Shown here in pieces: positions 44,845-54,990 of a DNA stretch of 64,000 nt. This stretch comes from an uncultured Pelagibacteraceae bacterium (GTDB taxonomy: Bacteria; Pseudomonadota; Alphaproteobacteria; Pelagibacterales; Pelagibacteraceae), in the NCBI GenBank assembly GCA_902553555.1, contig CACDLE010000001.1, positions 32,965-96,964 on the forward strand, read 5' to 3'. The position numbers and the translations under genes are program-made. The notes beneath the pieces were generated by a model. It had not been told where the DNA came from, searched no databases, and saw only the letters and a list, made by a program, of their open reading frames with translations. The stretch's first letter is position 1. Each line of letters opens with the position of its first letter.

Positions 44845-44873
44845 TTGAAAAAAGGTTAAATATTTATTAAATA
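44845..44873 (+). promoter_or_regulatory. candidate promoter of the nusA operon
   Basis: TTGAAA at 44845-44850, a 17-bp spacer, and TAAATA at 44868-44873, immediately after metK. A better -10 (TATAGT, 44872-44877) lies slightly too far for this -35. Transcripts starting here would cross the hairpin at 44895-44922 before reaching nusA. Confidence 0.4.
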
Positions 44874-44894
44874 TAGTTAAAATTATGTAATTTC

Positions 44895-44922
44895 AAAAAT
44901 GGGCATTTGCCCATTTTTTTTT
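44895..44922 (+). terminator. intrinsic terminator in the nusA leader (probable attenuator)
   Basis: AAAAATGGGC (44895-44904), loop ATTT, GCCCATTTTT (44909-44918), with a T-run to 44922: a 10-bp stem and nine T residues. The nusA Shine-Dalgarno GGAGG (44923-44927) follows the last T directly, so no promoter can fit between terminator and gene and every nusA transcript must read through it. Confidence 0.85.
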
Positions 44923-44933
44923 GGAGGTTTAAA

Positions 44934-46490
44934 ATGTTAAATCGTGGACTAGACAAACTTGAATTGCTTCGCATTGTTGAGGCTGTAGCAAATGAAAAAT
45001 CTATAGATAAAGATATTGTTATCGGATCAATGGAAAGCGCAATACAAAAAGCTGCGCTTACAAAGTTTGGTCATAATAACGAAATTTTAGTGAAAATAGA
45101 TAGAGAAACAGGAAACATAAGCATACAAAAAGTTTTAGAAATTGTAGAGAACGTTGAGGACCCAAGTAGAGAAATATCTGTCGGTCAAGCAAATACATTA
45201 AATGAGAACCAAGTAGAAAATGACTATAAAATTGGTGACAAAATTTATGAAGACCTACCTCAAATTGATTTTGGTAGAATAGCTGCACAAAGTGCTAAAC
45301 AAGTAATAAACATAAGAGTAAGAGAAGCAGAAAAAAATAGACAATATGATGACTTCATAGATAAACAAGGTTTAATTTTAAGTGGTATTATAAAAAGACT
45401 AGAATATGGAAATGTAATTGTTGATCTTGGTAAAGCCGAAGGTGTTATTAAAAAAGATGAGTTAATACCTAGAGAAATTTTAAAAACAGGTGATAGAGTT
45501 AAGGCATATTGCTATGAGGTAAAGAAAGAGTTAAAAGGCCATCAGATATTTTTATCAAGAGCTCACCCTCAGTTTTTAGCTAAATTATTTTTTCAAGAAG
45601 TTCCAGAAATATACGAAGGTATAATTGAGATAAAATCTGTCGCAAGAGATCCAGGCAGTAGAGCTAAAATTTGTGTTTACTCAAAGGATACATCAATTGA
45701 TCCCGTAGGAGCTTGTGTGGGTATGAGAGGCAGTAGAGTACAAACTATTGTGAACGAATTACATGGAGAAAAAATTGATATTATAAAATGGACTGAAGAT
45801 TTGCCAACTTTAATATCAGAATCTCTTTCACCAGCTGAAATTCAGAAGGTTTTAATTGATCAAAATAATAAAAAAATCGATGTCATATTAAGTGAAGAAA
45901 ATCTTAGTAAAGCAATAGGAAGAAGAGGACAAAATGTTAGACTTGCCTCAAAGTTAACTAATTATGAAATTGATATTCTTACAGACAAAGAAGATTCTGA
46001 TAGACGGCAAGCAGAATTTAAAGATAGAACAGAAAGTCTGATTAAAAATCTTGAAGTTGACGAAACACTTGGTCAGCTATTAGTTTCTGAGGGTTTTCAG
46101 AGTATTGAGGAAATTTCACAAGCTAATCCAGAAGATATCTCAAAGATCGAAGCTATAGATGAGGATACAGCTCAAGAACTTATTAAACGTTCAAAAGAAA
46201 GTTTAGTAAAAGTTCAGGAAGAGATTTCAAAGAAGTTAATTGAATTAGGTGTTGAAGACACGCTTATAAATTTAAAAGGTATGACGCAAGGAATGTTAGT
46301 TACGTTAGGCCAAAAGAACATAAAAAAACTACAGGATTTTGCTGATCTCTCTACTGATGAATTAGTGGGCGGATATGATGAAGTAAAAGGAAAAAAAATC
46401 AAAATAGATGGTTATTTGGAGGAATTTTCATTGACTAGAGAAGAAGCGGATCAACTAATAATGTCCGCAAGAAATATAGTTTTTAAATAA
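44934..46490 (+). CDS. nusA: transcription termination/antitermination factor NusA
   Basis: RNA-polymerase-binding factor of 518 residues with an N-terminal polymerase-binding domain (L-N-R-G-L-D-K-L-E-L-L-R-I-V-E-A-V-A), an S1 domain (I-L-S-G-I-I-K-R-L-E-Y-G-N-V-I-V), KH domains containing C-V-G-M-R-G-S-R-V-Q and I-G-R-R-G-Q-N-V-R, and C-terminal helix-hairpin-helix repeats. The GGAGG site six bases before ATG 44934 fixes the start. It is the first gene of the translation/RNA operon. rimP and a ylxR-like gene, common neighbours, are absent from this locus. Confidence 0.97.
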   Translation: MLNRGLDKLELLRIVEAVANEKSIDKDIVIGSMESAIQKAALTKFGHNNEILVKIDRETGNISIQKVLEIVENVEDPSREISVGQANTLNENQVENDYKIGDKIYEDLPQIDFGRIAAQSAKQVINIRVREAEKNRQYDDFIDKQGLILSGIIKRLEYGNVIVDLGKAEGVIKKDELIPREILKTGDRVKAYCYEVKKELKGHQIFLSRAHPQFLAKLFFQEVPEIYEGIIEIKSVARDPGSRAKICVYSKDTSIDPVGACVGMRGSRVQTIVNELHGEKIDIIKWTEDLPTLISESLSPAEIQKVLIDQNNKKIDVILSEENLSKAIGRRGQNVRLASKLTNYEIDILTDKEDSDRRQAEFKDRTESLIKNLEVDETLGQLLVSEGFQSIEEISQANPEDISKIEAIDEDTAQELIKRSKESLVKVQEEISKKLIELGVEDTLINLKGMTQGMLVTLGQKNIKKLQDFADLSTDELVGGYDEVKGKKIKIDGYLEEFSLTREEADQLIMSARNIVFK

Positions 46491-46492
46491 AT

Positions 46493-48685
46493 ATGGATAA
46501 TAAAGATAAAAAGAAAACGTTGACGATATCTTCAGGCTTTAAGAAAAAGATTGACACTAAGTCGTTTCAAAAAAATGAGGGAAAAAAATCTTTCTCAGTG
46601 ATCAAAGATAAGAAAAAAAATTTTAAAAACAATCGAAGCTTTAATAAATCCACTTTCAGTCCTACCCAATTTAATCAAGGAGAAAATAAAAATAAAAGTT
46701 TTGCTAGAAAATTTGCTGAGCAACAAGCAACTAAGGCGTTTATAAAGAAAGAAGAAAAACCCTCTGGAAAAAGTAAGTTAAAATTAAAAACACCAATTGA
46801 TAAAAGAGATTTCAAGCTAACTGTCTCAAGAGCTCTTAATGTTGAGGAAATAGAGATCAAACAAAGAAGTTTAGCATCAGTTAAAAGAGCTAGACTTAAG
46901 GAAAAGAAAAGCAGTACAGATACAGAAGAAAAAAAGGAATATAAAAAAGTTATTAAAGAAGTTAAAATTCCTGAGCAGATTACTATCCAAGAACTTTCCA
47001 ATAGAATGGCTGAAAAATCAAGCGATATCATTAAATTTCTTTTAAACATGAAAGTTATAGCAACTATTAATCATACGATTGATAAAGATACGGCTGAATA
47101 TATTGTTAAAGAGTTCGGTCACAAACCGTTAATAGAAGAAGCACCTTCAAAAGAAATTAATAAAATAAAAAAAATGAGTGGTAAAATAGAAAAAAGACCT
47201 CCTGTTGTAACTATTATGGGACACGTTGATCATGGAAAAACTTCTTTATTGGATGCTTTGAGAAAATCAAATGTTGTTTCAGATGAGCACGGCGGTATTA
47301 CTCAGCATATTGGAGCATATCAAGTTATGACTGAAAAAAATCAATTAATAACATTTATAGATACTCCGGGCCACGCTGCATTTACTGAAATGAGAGCAAG
47401 AGGATCAAAAATTACTGATATAGTTGTCTTAGTAGTAGCTGCGGATGACGGAATAAAACCTCAAACCGTAGAGGCAATTAAACACGCAAAAGCAGCGAAA
47501 GTTCCAATAATTGTAGCAATTAATAAGTGTGATCTGCCATCAAAAAATATTACTCAAATTAAAAATGATTTGATGCGATATGAACTTGTGGCGGAGGACT
47601 TGAGTGGCGACACATTATTTGTTGAGGTTTCAGCAACTAAAAAAACTAATCTTGATAAACTTAAGGAAAGTATTTTGCTACAAGCTGAATTACTGGATTT
47701 AAAAGCTTCACTTACAGACAAGGCGAGTGGAGTAGTTGTAGAATCAAAAATTGACAAAGGTAAAGGACCTGTTTCGACAATTTTAGTTTCAAACGGGAAA
47801 CTAAATAAAGGAGATTTTTTTATTTGTGGAAAAACATGGGGTAAGATTAGAGCGATGATTGACCACGAAGGTAGAGTTATCGAAAAAGCATTACCGTCAA
47901 TGCCAGTAGAGATACTTGGTATGAATGATACAACATTTGCCGGCGCAGAATTTTTAGTGACAGAAAATGAAGATGAAGCTAAAGAAATATCAAATTTCAA
48001 AAAAGAAAAATTATCAAGCACAAAAATTTTATCAAATGATAAATCAAAACTTTTTGATAAAGAGGAAGAAAAAAATGAACTTAATATTATTATTAAATCA
48101 GATGTACATGGATCAAGTGAAGCTTTAAAGATGGCTATTGACAAAATTCAACATCCAGAGGTTAAAACCAAAATTATTCTCTCCGATATTGGAATGATAA
48201 ATGAAACTGACGTATCTTTAGCAAAGGCCTCAGAGGCTGTATTGATAGGTTTTAACATCAAACCAAACAGAGAGGCAAAAAAAATTGCAGAAGACCAAAA
48301 TATTGAGATAAAATATTTTAATATAATATATGAAGCTATAGAATACGTTGAAAAAAGACTTTCCGGCTTACTTGAACCTGACACTAAAGAAAATTTATTA
48401 GGATCAGCTGAGGTGCAAAAAATATTTAAAATATCAAAATTTGGGAAAATTGCGGGATCTAAAGTTATCGATGGTGAAATTAAAAACAAATCTAAGGCAA
48501 GAATAGTAAGGGATGGAAATGTAATTTACGAAGGTGAGATACAAAGTATTTTTAGAGAAAAAAATGCAGTGAAAGAAGTCAAGAATGGACTAGAATGCGG
48601 AATAAGCCTAAAAGACTTTATGGATTTTAAAGAAAGAGATATTATCGAATCCTTCATTGTGGAAAAAATTGAAAGGTCGATTTAA
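46493..48685 (+). CDS. infB: translation initiation factor IF-2
   Basis: GTPase that brings initiator tRNA to the 30S subunit. The 730-residue protein has a lysine-rich low-complexity N-terminus, an IF2N-type segment ([10 protein letters not shown]), and the G domain at about residue 242 with [21 protein letters not shown] and N-K-C-D, followed by the beta-barrel and C-terminal domains. Starts two bases after nusA. Confidence 0.98.
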   Translation: MDNKDKKKTLTISSGFKKKIDTKSFQKNEGKKSFSVIKDKKKNFKNNRSFNKSTFSPTQFNQGENKNKSFARKFAEQQATKAFIKKEEKPSGKSKLKLKTPIDKRDFKLTVSRALNVEEIEIKQRSLASVKRARLKEKKSSTDTEEKKEYKKVIKEVKIPEQITIQELSNRMAEKSSDIIKFLLNMKVIATINHTIDKDTAEYIVKEFGHKPLIEEAPSKEINKIKKMSGKIEKRPPVVTIMGHVDHGKTSLLDALRKSNVVSDEHGGITQHIGAYQVMTEKNQLITFIDTPGHAAFTEMRARGSKITDIVVLVVAADDGIKPQTVEAIKHAKAAKVPIIVAINKCDLPSKNITQIKNDLMRYELVAEDLSGDTLFVEVSATKKTNLDKLKESILLQAELLDLKASLTDKASGVVVESKIDKGKGPVSTILVSNGKLNKGDFFICGKTWGKIRAMIDHEGRVIEKALPSMPVEILGMNDTTFAGAEFLVTENEDEAKEISNFKKEKLSSTKILSNDKSKLFDKEEEKNELNIIIKSDVHGSSEALKMAIDKIQHPEVKTKIILSDIGMINETDVSLAKASEAVLIGFNIKPNREAKKIAEDQNIEIKYFNIIYEAIEYVEKRLSGLLEPDTKENLLGSAEVQKIFKISKFGKIAGSKVIDGEIKNKSKARIVRDGNVIYEGEIQSIFREKNAVKEVKNGLECGISLKDFMDFKERDIIESFIVEKIERSI

Positions 48686-49083
48686 TGATGAGCGACATCT
48701 CAAATAAAAGTTTTTCACAAAGACAATTAAGAGTAGGAGAGCTTGTAAAACAAAGTATAGGTGAAATTTTCATAAAGAATGAAACTAAAATTACCTCTTT
48801 TAATTCTAAGTTTATAACTGTAACAGAGGTTAGAATGACTCCTGATCTTAAAACAGCAAGAGTTTATGTTATTCCCCTTGGAGGCGCAGATATGAAGCAA
48901 ATAGTAAGCGTCTTGACTGCTAACTCTCATCTTGTTAGAAAAGCATTATCTAAAAAACTTGATTTAAAGTTTTTACCAAAACTGCACTTTGTAGAAGATA
49001 AATCTTTTGAATATGCAGAGAAAATTGAAAAACTAATCAAAGAAAATAGAAAAAATGATACAGAAAAAAAAAGATTTAATTAA
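48685..49083 (+). CDS. rbfA: ribosome-binding factor A
   Basis: Small KH-like protein (132 residues) for 30S maturation, with S-Q-R-Q-L-R-V-G-E-L-V-K near the N-terminus and V-T-E-V-R-M-T-P-D-L-K-T-A-R-V-Y-V as the signature. It overlaps the infB stop by one base and contains the rpsO start: the two genes overlap by 29 bp. truB, which usually lies between rbfA and rpsO, is not here. Confidence 0.94.
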   Translation: MMSDISNKSFSQRQLRVGELVKQSIGEIFIKNETKITSFNSKFITVTEVRMTPDLKTARVYVIPLGGADMKQIVSVLTANSHLVRKALSKKLDLKFLPKLHFVEDKSFEYAEKIEKLIKENRKNDTEKKRFN

Positions 49084-49315
49084 AACTTTAGCAATCAACT
49101 CAAAGGACGTTGGTTCAGCAGAGATCCAAATAGGTTTGCTCAGTAATAAGATACAAAAACTATCTGATCATTTTAAGAAATTTAAAAAAGACAAACATTC
49201 TACAATGGGTTTAGCTAAATCGGTTAATAAAAGAAAAAAATTGCTAAGCTATTTAAAAAGAAAAAAACCGAAGTCTTATGAGAAAATAATAAAACAACTA
49301 AATTTAAGGAAATAA
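49055..49315 (+). CDS. rpsO: 30S ribosomal protein S15
   Basis: Primary 16S-binding protein, 86 residues. Recognisable parts are [28 protein letters not shown], and the C-terminal [10 protein letters not shown] and L-N-L-R-K. The start lies within rbfA (29-bp overlap) and its TAA shares one base with the pnp ATG. The usual R-R-G after H-S is T-M-G here, a mild divergence. Confidence 0.95.
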   Translation: MIQKKKDLIKTLAINSKDVGSAEIQIGLLSNKIQKLSDHFKKFKKDKHSTMGLAKSVNKRKKLLSYLKRKKPKSYEKIIKQLNLRK

Positions 49316-51387
49316 TGTTCAAAATACATAAAGAAGAAATCGAAATAAATGGAAAAAAAATCTCATTAGAAACAGGAAAAGTTGCAAGGCAAGCAGATGG
49401 AGCTGTTATCGCTACTTGTGGTGAAACAGTAGTTATTGCAACAGCGGTTGGTGCAAAAAAAGTTAATGAAGGACAAGACTATTTTCCTTTGTCAGTAAAT
49501 TATCAAGAAAAATTTTATGCAGCAGGTAAAATTCCTGGTGGGTATTTTAAAAGAGAAGCTAGACCAACAGAGTCCGAGACATTAATTTCAAGACTAATTG
49601 ACAGGCCAATAAGACCATTATTTCCCTCTGGTTTTATGAACGAAGTCCAAGTTTTACCTACCGTATTGTCATATGATGGAGAAAATCATCCAGATATATT
49701 ATCGATAATTGCCTCTTCCGCAGCTTTAGCAATATCAGGTTTACCTTTTCAAGGACCAATAGGTGCTAGCAGAGTAGGATTTAAAGATGATAAATTTTTG
49801 TTAAATCCTTCACCAGAAGAGTTAAAAGAGTCAAAACTAGACTTAGTCGTAGCTGGAACTAAAGATGCAGTTTTAATGGTGGAGTCCGAAACATCTGGTT
49901 TGTCTGAAAAAATAATGTTGGATGCTGTAAAATTTGGTCATTCAAATTTTGTTCCTATAATTAAAGCTATTGAGAATTTAAGCAAAAAAGCTGGGAAACC
50001 TAAGTGGGAAATAGAAGAATTAGATCATTCAAATATAAAAAAACAAATAGCTAAAAGTTTTGAAGAATCTCTAAGAAAAGCATTTAAAGAAGTTGATAAG
50101 AAAAAAAGGTCTACATCAATTTCAGAAATTGATGCAAAATGTAAAGAAATGTTTGCTGAAGACGATAATGTAACTGAAAACCAGGCCATGGCTCAATTAA
50201 AATCTTTAGAAAAAGATATTGTGAGAACAGCAATATTAAAAGATAAAAAAAGAATTGATGGCAGGGGTCTTGCAGATGTTAGAAAAATTCAGTGTGAAGT
50301 TGGTTTACTACCTAGGGCTCATGGCTCAGCTTTATTTACAAGAGGTGAAACCCAAGCTTTAGTTGTAACTACATTAGGTATGTCTGATGATGAGCAAAGA
50401 TTAGAGAGCCTAGACGGAATGCAAAGGTCTAACTTTATGCTACATTACAATTTTCCACCATTTTCCGTGGGTGAGTGTGGAAGAATAGGAACAGGTAGAA
50501 GAGAGATAGGTCATGGAAAATTAGCTTGGAGAGCTATAAATTCCTCATTACCAAAAAAAGAAAATTTCCCTTATACTTTAAGAGTAGTTTCAGAAATTAC
50601 AGAGTCTAATGGTTCTTCTTCTATGGCAACAGTCTGTGGAACTTCGCTGTCATTGATGGATGCTGGTGTTCCAATAAAGGAACCTGTAGCTGGTATTGCA
50701 ATGGGACTTATAAAAGAGGGTGATAATTTTTCCGTTTTATCAGACATTTTGGGAGATGAAGATCATCTAGGTGATATGGATTTTAAGGTTGCTGGGACTA
50801 AAGATGGAATAACTTCTTTGCAAATGGATATTAAAATAACTGGTATTACATTTGAAATAATGGAAAAGGCCTTAAATCAAGCGAAAGAAGGTAGAGAACA
50901 TATTTTAGGAGAAATGAATAAAGCTATAAAATCATCTAGAAAAGAATTTTCAAAACACACTCCTAAAATGGAAACTTTAAAGGTAGACAAAAAAGATATT
51001 GCAACAGTAATTGGAAAAGGTGGAGCAACTATCAGAGAAATTGTTGAAACATCAGGAGCCAAGGTAGATGTAAAAGATACTGGCGAGGTTACGGTAGCAG
51101 CACCAGATGAAAAATCAAGAAGTAAAGCGATTGAAATTATTAAGAGTTTAATTGCCAAACCAGAAGTAGGCAAGATTTACAAAGGTAAAGTTGTAAAAAT
51201 AATGGAATTTGGTGCATTTGTTAATTTTCTAGGCAAGCAGGATGGATTAGTTCATATTTCTGAATTAGCTGGAAAAAGAGTAGCAAAAGTAACAGATGTA
51301 GTAAAAGAAGGTGATGAAGTTTCAGTCAAGGTTCTCGGGTTTGATCGTGGAAAAGTTAAACTTTCTATTAAACAAGCAGTAGCTTAA
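49315..51387 (+). CDS. pnp: polyribonucleotide nucleotidyltransferase (PNPase)
   Basis: 3'-5' phosphorolytic exoribonuclease of the degradosome, 690 residues: first RNase PH domain ([21 protein letters not shown]), second RNase PH domain ([18 protein letters not shown]), then KH (I-G-K-G-G-A-T-I-R) and S1 ([13 protein letters not shown]) domains. The rpsO-pnp pair is conserved in most bacteria. Ends five bases from the convergent acetyltransferase gene. Confidence 0.98.
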   Translation: MFKIHKEEIEINGKKISLETGKVARQADGAVIATCGETVVIATAVGAKKVNEGQDYFPLSVNYQEKFYAAGKIPGGYFKREARPTESETLISRLIDRPIRPLFPSGFMNEVQVLPTVLSYDGENHPDILSIIASSAALAISGLPFQGPIGASRVGFKDDKFLLNPSPEELKESKLDLVVAGTKDAVLMVESETSGLSEKIMLDAVKFGHSNFVPIIKAIENLSKKAGKPKWEIEELDHSNIKKQIAKSFEESLRKAFKEVDKKKRSTSISEIDAKCKEMFAEDDNVTENQAMAQLKSLEKDIVRTAILKDKKRIDGRGLADVRKIQCEVGLLPRAHGSALFTRGETQALVVTTLGMSDDEQRLESLDGMQRSNFMLHYNFPPFSVGECGRIGTGRREIGHGKLAWRAINSSLPKKENFPYTLRVVSEITESNGSSSMATVCGTSLSLMDAGVPIKEPVAGIAMGLIKEGDNFSVLSDILGDEDHLGDMDFKVAGTKDGITSLQMDIKITGITFEIMEKALNQAKEGREHILGEMNKAIKSSRKEFSKHTPKMETLKVDKKDIATVIGKGGATIREIVETSGAKVDVKDTGEVTVAAPDEKSRSKAIEIIKSLIAKPEVGKIYKGKVVKIMEFGAFVNFLGKQDGLVHISELAGKRVAKVTDVVKEGDEVSVKVLGFDRGKVKLSIKQAVA

Positions 51388-51392
51388 GTTTA

Positions 51393-51908
51393 TCAAATTT
51401 TATATTCGAAGTTTTGAGTATCTTGATTTACTTGTAGTTCTACTGCCCCGTTTCTTAAATGAAAATTTCTGGCCATATCAGTTAATGGCGATAGCGTAAC
51501 CAATCTATTTAAATGGTTTGATTTTTTTATTTTTTTAAACACTTCCTTTACGATGAGTTTTCCTCCGCCTTTCTTTTTAGACCAAACAGTGTAGGCAATA
51601 GCTATTTTACCAACTCTTTGATCTCTCCTAATACTTTGTAAATGAGCATCTTTAGTCATCAAATCTAATTCTTTTACATTTTTGGGAATTTCGTTAGTAA
51701 AACCAAAACACATTATTGCGCAAATTTCATTTTTATATTTTACACCAAATATTTTTCGACCATAACTTGTTCTAAAATTATTATCTAAGTCAGGTCTAAC
51801 TGGATCTTCTTTAGTGTCACAGGATTTAAGCTCGATTAATTCTGCTCCTTTAATCCAATCGAAAAAATCCTCAAATTTTTCTTTTACTTTTTTATTTAAT
51901 TCTTTCAT
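51393..51908 (-). CDS. GNAT-fold acetyltransferase-like protein
   Basis: A 171-residue protein whose second half resembles GNAT folds: I-A-I-A-Y-T-V-W-S, a glycine/lysine segment K-K-G-G-G-K-L-I-V-K-E-V-F, then N-R-L-V-T-L-S-P-L-T-D-M-A-R-N-F-H-L-R-N-G-A. The R-x-x-G-x-G/A acetyl-CoA loop is only partly recognisable (R-R-D-Q-R-V-G-K), so catalytic activity is uncertain. It lies between pnp and fabI, 73 bp after fabI in transcription order. Substrate unknown. Confidence 0.55.
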   Translation of the reverse strand: MKELNKKVKEKFEDFFDWIKGAELIELKSCDTKEDPVRPDLDNNFRTSYGRKIFGVKYKNEICAIMCFGFTNEIPKNVKELDLMTKDAHLQSIRRDQRVGKIAIAYTVWSKKKGGGKLIVKEVFKKIKKSNHLNRLVTLSPLTDMARNFHLRNGAVELQVNQDTQNFEYKI

Positions 51909-51981
51909 AATTATAATTTTAAACTTTTTAAGTTATTTTGGCTTTACTAATAATGCATTTTAGTGATGTGATTCTCGCAAG

Positions 51982-52767
51982 TTAAGTTATATTTTTTGGA
52001 TCTGGCATACCTACTTTGTTATATCCAGCATCAACATAGTGTATTTCTCCAGTAACTCCGCTTGCCAAATTACTTAACAAGTATAACGCTGAATTACCTA
52101 CATCATGAATATCAACGTTTCTTTTTAAAAAAGAATGATCCTCATTCCATTTGTACAAAAATTTTGCATCACCAATAGCAGATGCAGCTAAGGTTTTAAT
52201 TGGTCCAGCACTTATAGCATTTACTCTTATTTTCTTTTGTCCTAGATCTCTAGCTAAATATTTTACACTAGCCTCTAAGGCAGATTTACAAATTCCCATA
52301 ACATTGTAGTTAGGAATTGCTTTATTAGACTCATAAGTGAGAGTTAATAAACTACCACCATTTTTCATTATTTTAGAGGCTTCTTTAGAAATTTCTGTAA
52401 AGGAAAAACAAGAGATAAGCATACTTCTAAGAAAATTTTCTCTTGTTGTATTTAAATATTCACCAGATAATTCAGATTTATCAGAAAAAGCGACTGCGTG
52501 AACCACAAAATCAATTTCACCCCATTTAGATTTTATATCTTCAAAAAGTTTTTTTACTTCTTCTTTTTTTTCAACATCACAACTAAAAGTAACTTTTGAA
52601 TTCAGCTTTTCAGCTAAAGGTAAAACTCTTTTTTTTAGTGCATCACCTAAATATGTAAAAGCTAGTTCAGCACCCGCTTCTGCAAGTTTTTGGGAAATTC
52701 CCCATGCAATTGACCTTTCATTTGCAACACCCATTATTAATCCTTTTTTACCTTTCATTAAACTCAT
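51982..52767 (-). CDS. fabI: enoyl-[acyl-carrier-protein] reductase FabI
   Basis: NADH-dependent last reduction of each fatty-acid elongation cycle, 261 residues. The Rossmann start G-V-A-N-E-R-S-I-A-W-G-I, the V-V-H-A-V-A strand end and the catalytic pair Y-N-V-M-G-I-C-K (Tyr-x6-Lys) identify FabI. It follows fabB by two bases in the fabA-fabB-fabI operon. Confidence 0.96.
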   Translation of the reverse strand: MSLMKGKKGLIMGVANERSIAWGISQKLAEAGAELAFTYLGDALKKRVLPLAEKLNSKVTFSCDVEKKEEVKKLFEDIKSKWGEIDFVVHAVAFSDKSELSGEYLNTTRENFLRSMLISCFSFTEISKEASKIMKNGGSLLTLTYESNKAIPNYNVMGICKSALEASVKYLARDLGQKKIRVNAISAGPIKTLAASAIGDAKFLYKWNEDHSFLKRNVDIHDVGNSALYLLSNLASGVTGEIHYVDAGYNKVGMPDPKNIT

Positions 52768-52769
52768 AA

Positions 52770-53981
52770 TTATACTTTCTCAAAAATTAAAGCAGCATTT
52801 GTGCCACCGAAACCAAAACTGTTAGACATTACTGCATTAAGTGAAACTCCTTTTTCAGTTTTTGTTACTATTGGAAATTTTTTAGCTTCCTCATCCATTT
52901 CATTAATATTAGCTGAACCAGTGATAAAATTATTCTTCATCATGATTAAACAATAAATAGCTTCATGTACAGATGCAGCTCCCAACGGATGTCCCGATAA
53001 AGATTTTGTAGAACTAATTTTAGGAATCTTGTCTCCAAAGGTTTTTTGAACAGCATTTAGTTCGGTTATATCTCCCACTGGAGTTGATGTGCCATGAGTA
53101 TTTATATAGTCAATTTTATTTTTAGAGGTAGCCATGGCCATTTGCATGCATCTCACAGCGCCTTCACCAGATGGCGCCACCATGTCATAACCATCAGATG
53201 TTGCTCCATAACCAGTTAATTCGCCATAAATTTTTGCTCCTCTAGCTTTTGCATGTTCATATTCTTCAAGTACCAAAACTCCAGCTCCGCCAGCAATAAC
53301 AAACCCATCTCTATTTTTATCATAAGCTCGTGAAGCAGTATTAGGTTTATCGTTATATTTTGAGGACAATGCAGTCATGGCATCGAACATTGCTGTCATA
53401 GCCCAATGAACTTCCTCACTTCCACCCGCGAAAATGATATCTTGTTTTCCCATTTGAATTAGTTCCATCGCGTTTCCGATACAATGCCCACTAGTTGCAC
53501 AAGCTGAACTCATCGTATAATTGGTGCCTTTAATCTTAAAAGGTACTGCAAGTGTTGCTGAAGCTGTGCTGCCCATTGTTCTAGGTACTATAAACGGTCC
53601 CATTAATTTTGGAGTTTTAGCTCTTGTTTTATCTGCAGCGAGAATAACATTTTCAATAGATGGTCCACCCGAACCCATTATAATTCCGGTCTTAAAATTA
53701 CTTACTTGATTTTCCTCTAAACCAGAGTCAGAAATTGCTTCTTTCATAGCAATATAATTGTACGCTGATCCGGACCCCATAAATCTTATAGTTTTCCTGT
53801 CAACAAAATCGGACAATTTAATATTTGGTTTGCCATGAACATGGCTTTTAAGATTATGTTCTTTATACTCTTCAGCAAAAGAAATACCTGATTTTGAATT
53901 AAGTAGTGATTGATAAACCTCCTCTTGATTATTACCAAGACAAGAAACTATACCAAGACCTGTAATTACCACTCTTCTCAT
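52770..53981 (-). CDS. fabB: 3-oxoacyl-[acyl-carrier-protein] synthase I FabB
   Basis: Condensing enzyme needed with FabA for unsaturated fatty acids, 403 residues. Catalytic triad: Cys in [10 protein letters not shown], His in [11 protein letters not shown] and His in [10 protein letters not shown]. The C-terminal [10 protein letters not shown] is intact. Its start overlaps the fabA stop by four bases (ATGA on the minus strand). Confidence 0.97.
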   Translation of the reverse strand: MRRVVITGLGIVSCLGNNQEEVYQSLLNSKSGISFAEEYKEHNLKSHVHGKPNIKLSDFVDRKTIRFMGSGSAYNYIAMKEAISDSGLEENQVSNFKTGIIMGSGGPSIENVILAADKTRAKTPKLMGPFIVPRTMGSTASATLAVPFKIKGTNYTMSSACATSGHCIGNAMELIQMGKQDIIFAGGSEEVHWAMTAMFDAMTALSSKYNDKPNTASRAYDKNRDGFVIAGGAGVLVLEEYEHAKARGAKIYGELTGYGATSDGYDMVAPSGEGAVRCMQMAMATSKNKIDYINTHGTSTPVGDITELNAVQKTFGDKIPKISSTKSLSGHPLGAASVHEAIYCLIMMKNNFITGSANINEMDEEAKKFPIVTKTEKGVSLNAVMSNSFGFGGTNAALIFEKV

Positions 53982-54484
53982 GATTTAAACAAACCTACCT
54001 TCAAGTTTTCTGCTACGTAAATTACTTTTCCATCAGCATCTAATGTGCCATTAGCCAATCCTACTACAGCGCCCTCCTTTTTTAAAATTCTTTTTATATT
54101 AATTTTATAAGTAGCTATCTTAATTTTTTTTAATACTTCACCAGTAAATTTAACTGTGCTTACTCCTAAAGCCCTTCCTTTTCCTGGCTCTCCAGTCCAA
54201 CCAAGGTAAAAGCCAACTAATTGCCACATAGCGTCTAATCCAAGACATCCAGGCATTACAGGATCATTTTGAAAATGACATTTAAAAAACCAAAGATCAT
54301 CTTTAATGTCTAATTCCGCTTCTAAATATCCTCGTTGGAAAGATCCAGTATTATTTTCAATTTTTGTAATTCTATCAAACATGAGCATCGGAGGAAGAGG
54401 TAATTTTGCATTTCCTTCTCCAAAAAGAATACCATTTCCACAGTCAATTAAATCTTGATAATTATAACTATTTTTTTGCTTCAT
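53978..54484 (-). CDS. fabA: 3-hydroxydecanoyl-ACP dehydratase/isomerase FabA
   Basis: Introduces the cis double bond in anaerobic unsaturated fatty-acid synthesis. The 168-residue hot-dog protein shows the catalytic His in [15 protein letters not shown] and Asp in [11 protein letters not shown]. Divergent from irr with a 77-bp gap; the irr / fabA-fabB-fabI layout is conserved in alphaproteobacteria. Confidence 0.97.
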   Translation of the reverse strand: MKQKNSYNYQDLIDCGNGILFGEGNAKLPLPPMLMFDRITKIENNTGSFQRGYLEAELDIKDDLWFFKCHFQNDPVMPGCLGLDAMWQLVGFYLGWTGEPGKGRALGVSTVKFTGEVLKKIKIATYKINIKRILKKEGAVVGLANGTLDADGKVIYVAENLKVGLFKS

Positions 54485-54503
54485 TTTAAGAATATGGTTT
54501 TAC

Positions 54504-54531
54504 TTGATTAAAGTAGGTAATTATATATAAA
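54504..54531 (+). promoter_or_regulatory. candidate promoter of irr
   Basis: TTGATT at 54504-54509, a 16-bp spacer and TATAAA at 54526-54531, 30 bp before the irr ATG. The operator-like repeat at 54532-54548 follows at once. Confidence 0.5.
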
Positions 54532-54548
54532 TAGTTTAGAATTATAAA
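54532..54548 (+). promoter_or_regulatory. Irr/PerR-type box before irr (possible autoregulation)
   Basis: Begins with the 14-mer TAGTTTAGAATTAT and continues ATAAA. The same 14-mer occurs at 55000-55013 before katG, inside a better palindrome. Here only one arm is well formed. It overlaps the expected transcription start of irr. Confidence 0.5.
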
Positions 54549-54561
54549 GTAAACAAAATCA

Positions 54562-54981
54562 ATGATTATCAGTAATAATTTAAAAATGTACGTCCAAAAA
54601 CTAAGATCATCAAATCTTAGACCCACAAAACAGCGGCTAAAAATTTGTCAGTTTTTATTCAATAGAGAAAAAACTTTTCATTTTACAGTTGAGACATTAA
54701 ATAAAAAAATAAATAAAAATAAAGGTATGAAAGTTTCTTTAGCAACAATCTATAATACAGTCGAAGCATTTACTAGCGCTGGGTATTTAAAAGAAATTTT
54801 AACTAGTAAAAATAAAAGTTATTATGATACGAACACTAAGTCGCACCATCACTTTTACGATGAAGGAAGCAAAGAACTTACTGATATTCATTATAGCCAA
54901 ATAAAATTAAGCAAGGTTCCGACTCCTCCAAAAGGTAAAAAAATCAAAAATCTCGAAGTTGTAATCAGAATTCAAAAATAA
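54562..54981 (+). CDS. irr: Fur-family iron/heme response regulator, Irr type
   Basis: A 139-residue Fur-superfamily repressor. The winged helix includes L-R-P-T-K-Q-R-L-K-I-C-Q-F and S-L-A-T-I-Y-N-T-V-E-A-F; the dimerisation part has D-T-N-T-K-S-H-H-H-F-Y-D-E, the histidine cluster typical of Irr, where it binds heme, and ends V-V-I-R-I-Q. Irr represses or activates iron genes when heme is low. Context is right: divergent from fabA and 56 bp before katG. A PerR-type role controlling katG is the alternative reading. Confidence 0.85.
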   Translation: MIISNNLKMYVQKLRSSNLRPTKQRLKICQFLFNREKTFHFTVETLNKKINKNKGMKVSLATIYNTVEAFTSAGYLKEILTSKNKSYYDTNTKSHHHFYDEGSKELTDIHYSQIKLSKVPTPPKGKKIKNLEVVIRIQK

Positions 54982-54990
54982 TTATCTTTA

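Noticed and set aside
47554..48144. 196-codon open frame opposite infB
   Set aside because: Serine- and phenylalanine-rich antisense shadow of IF-2 coding sequence; no ribosome site or recognisable domain.
51909..51981. Small gene or regulatory RNA between fabI and the acetyltransferase gene
   Set aside because: No open frame, hairpin or promoter signal better than background in these 73 bases.
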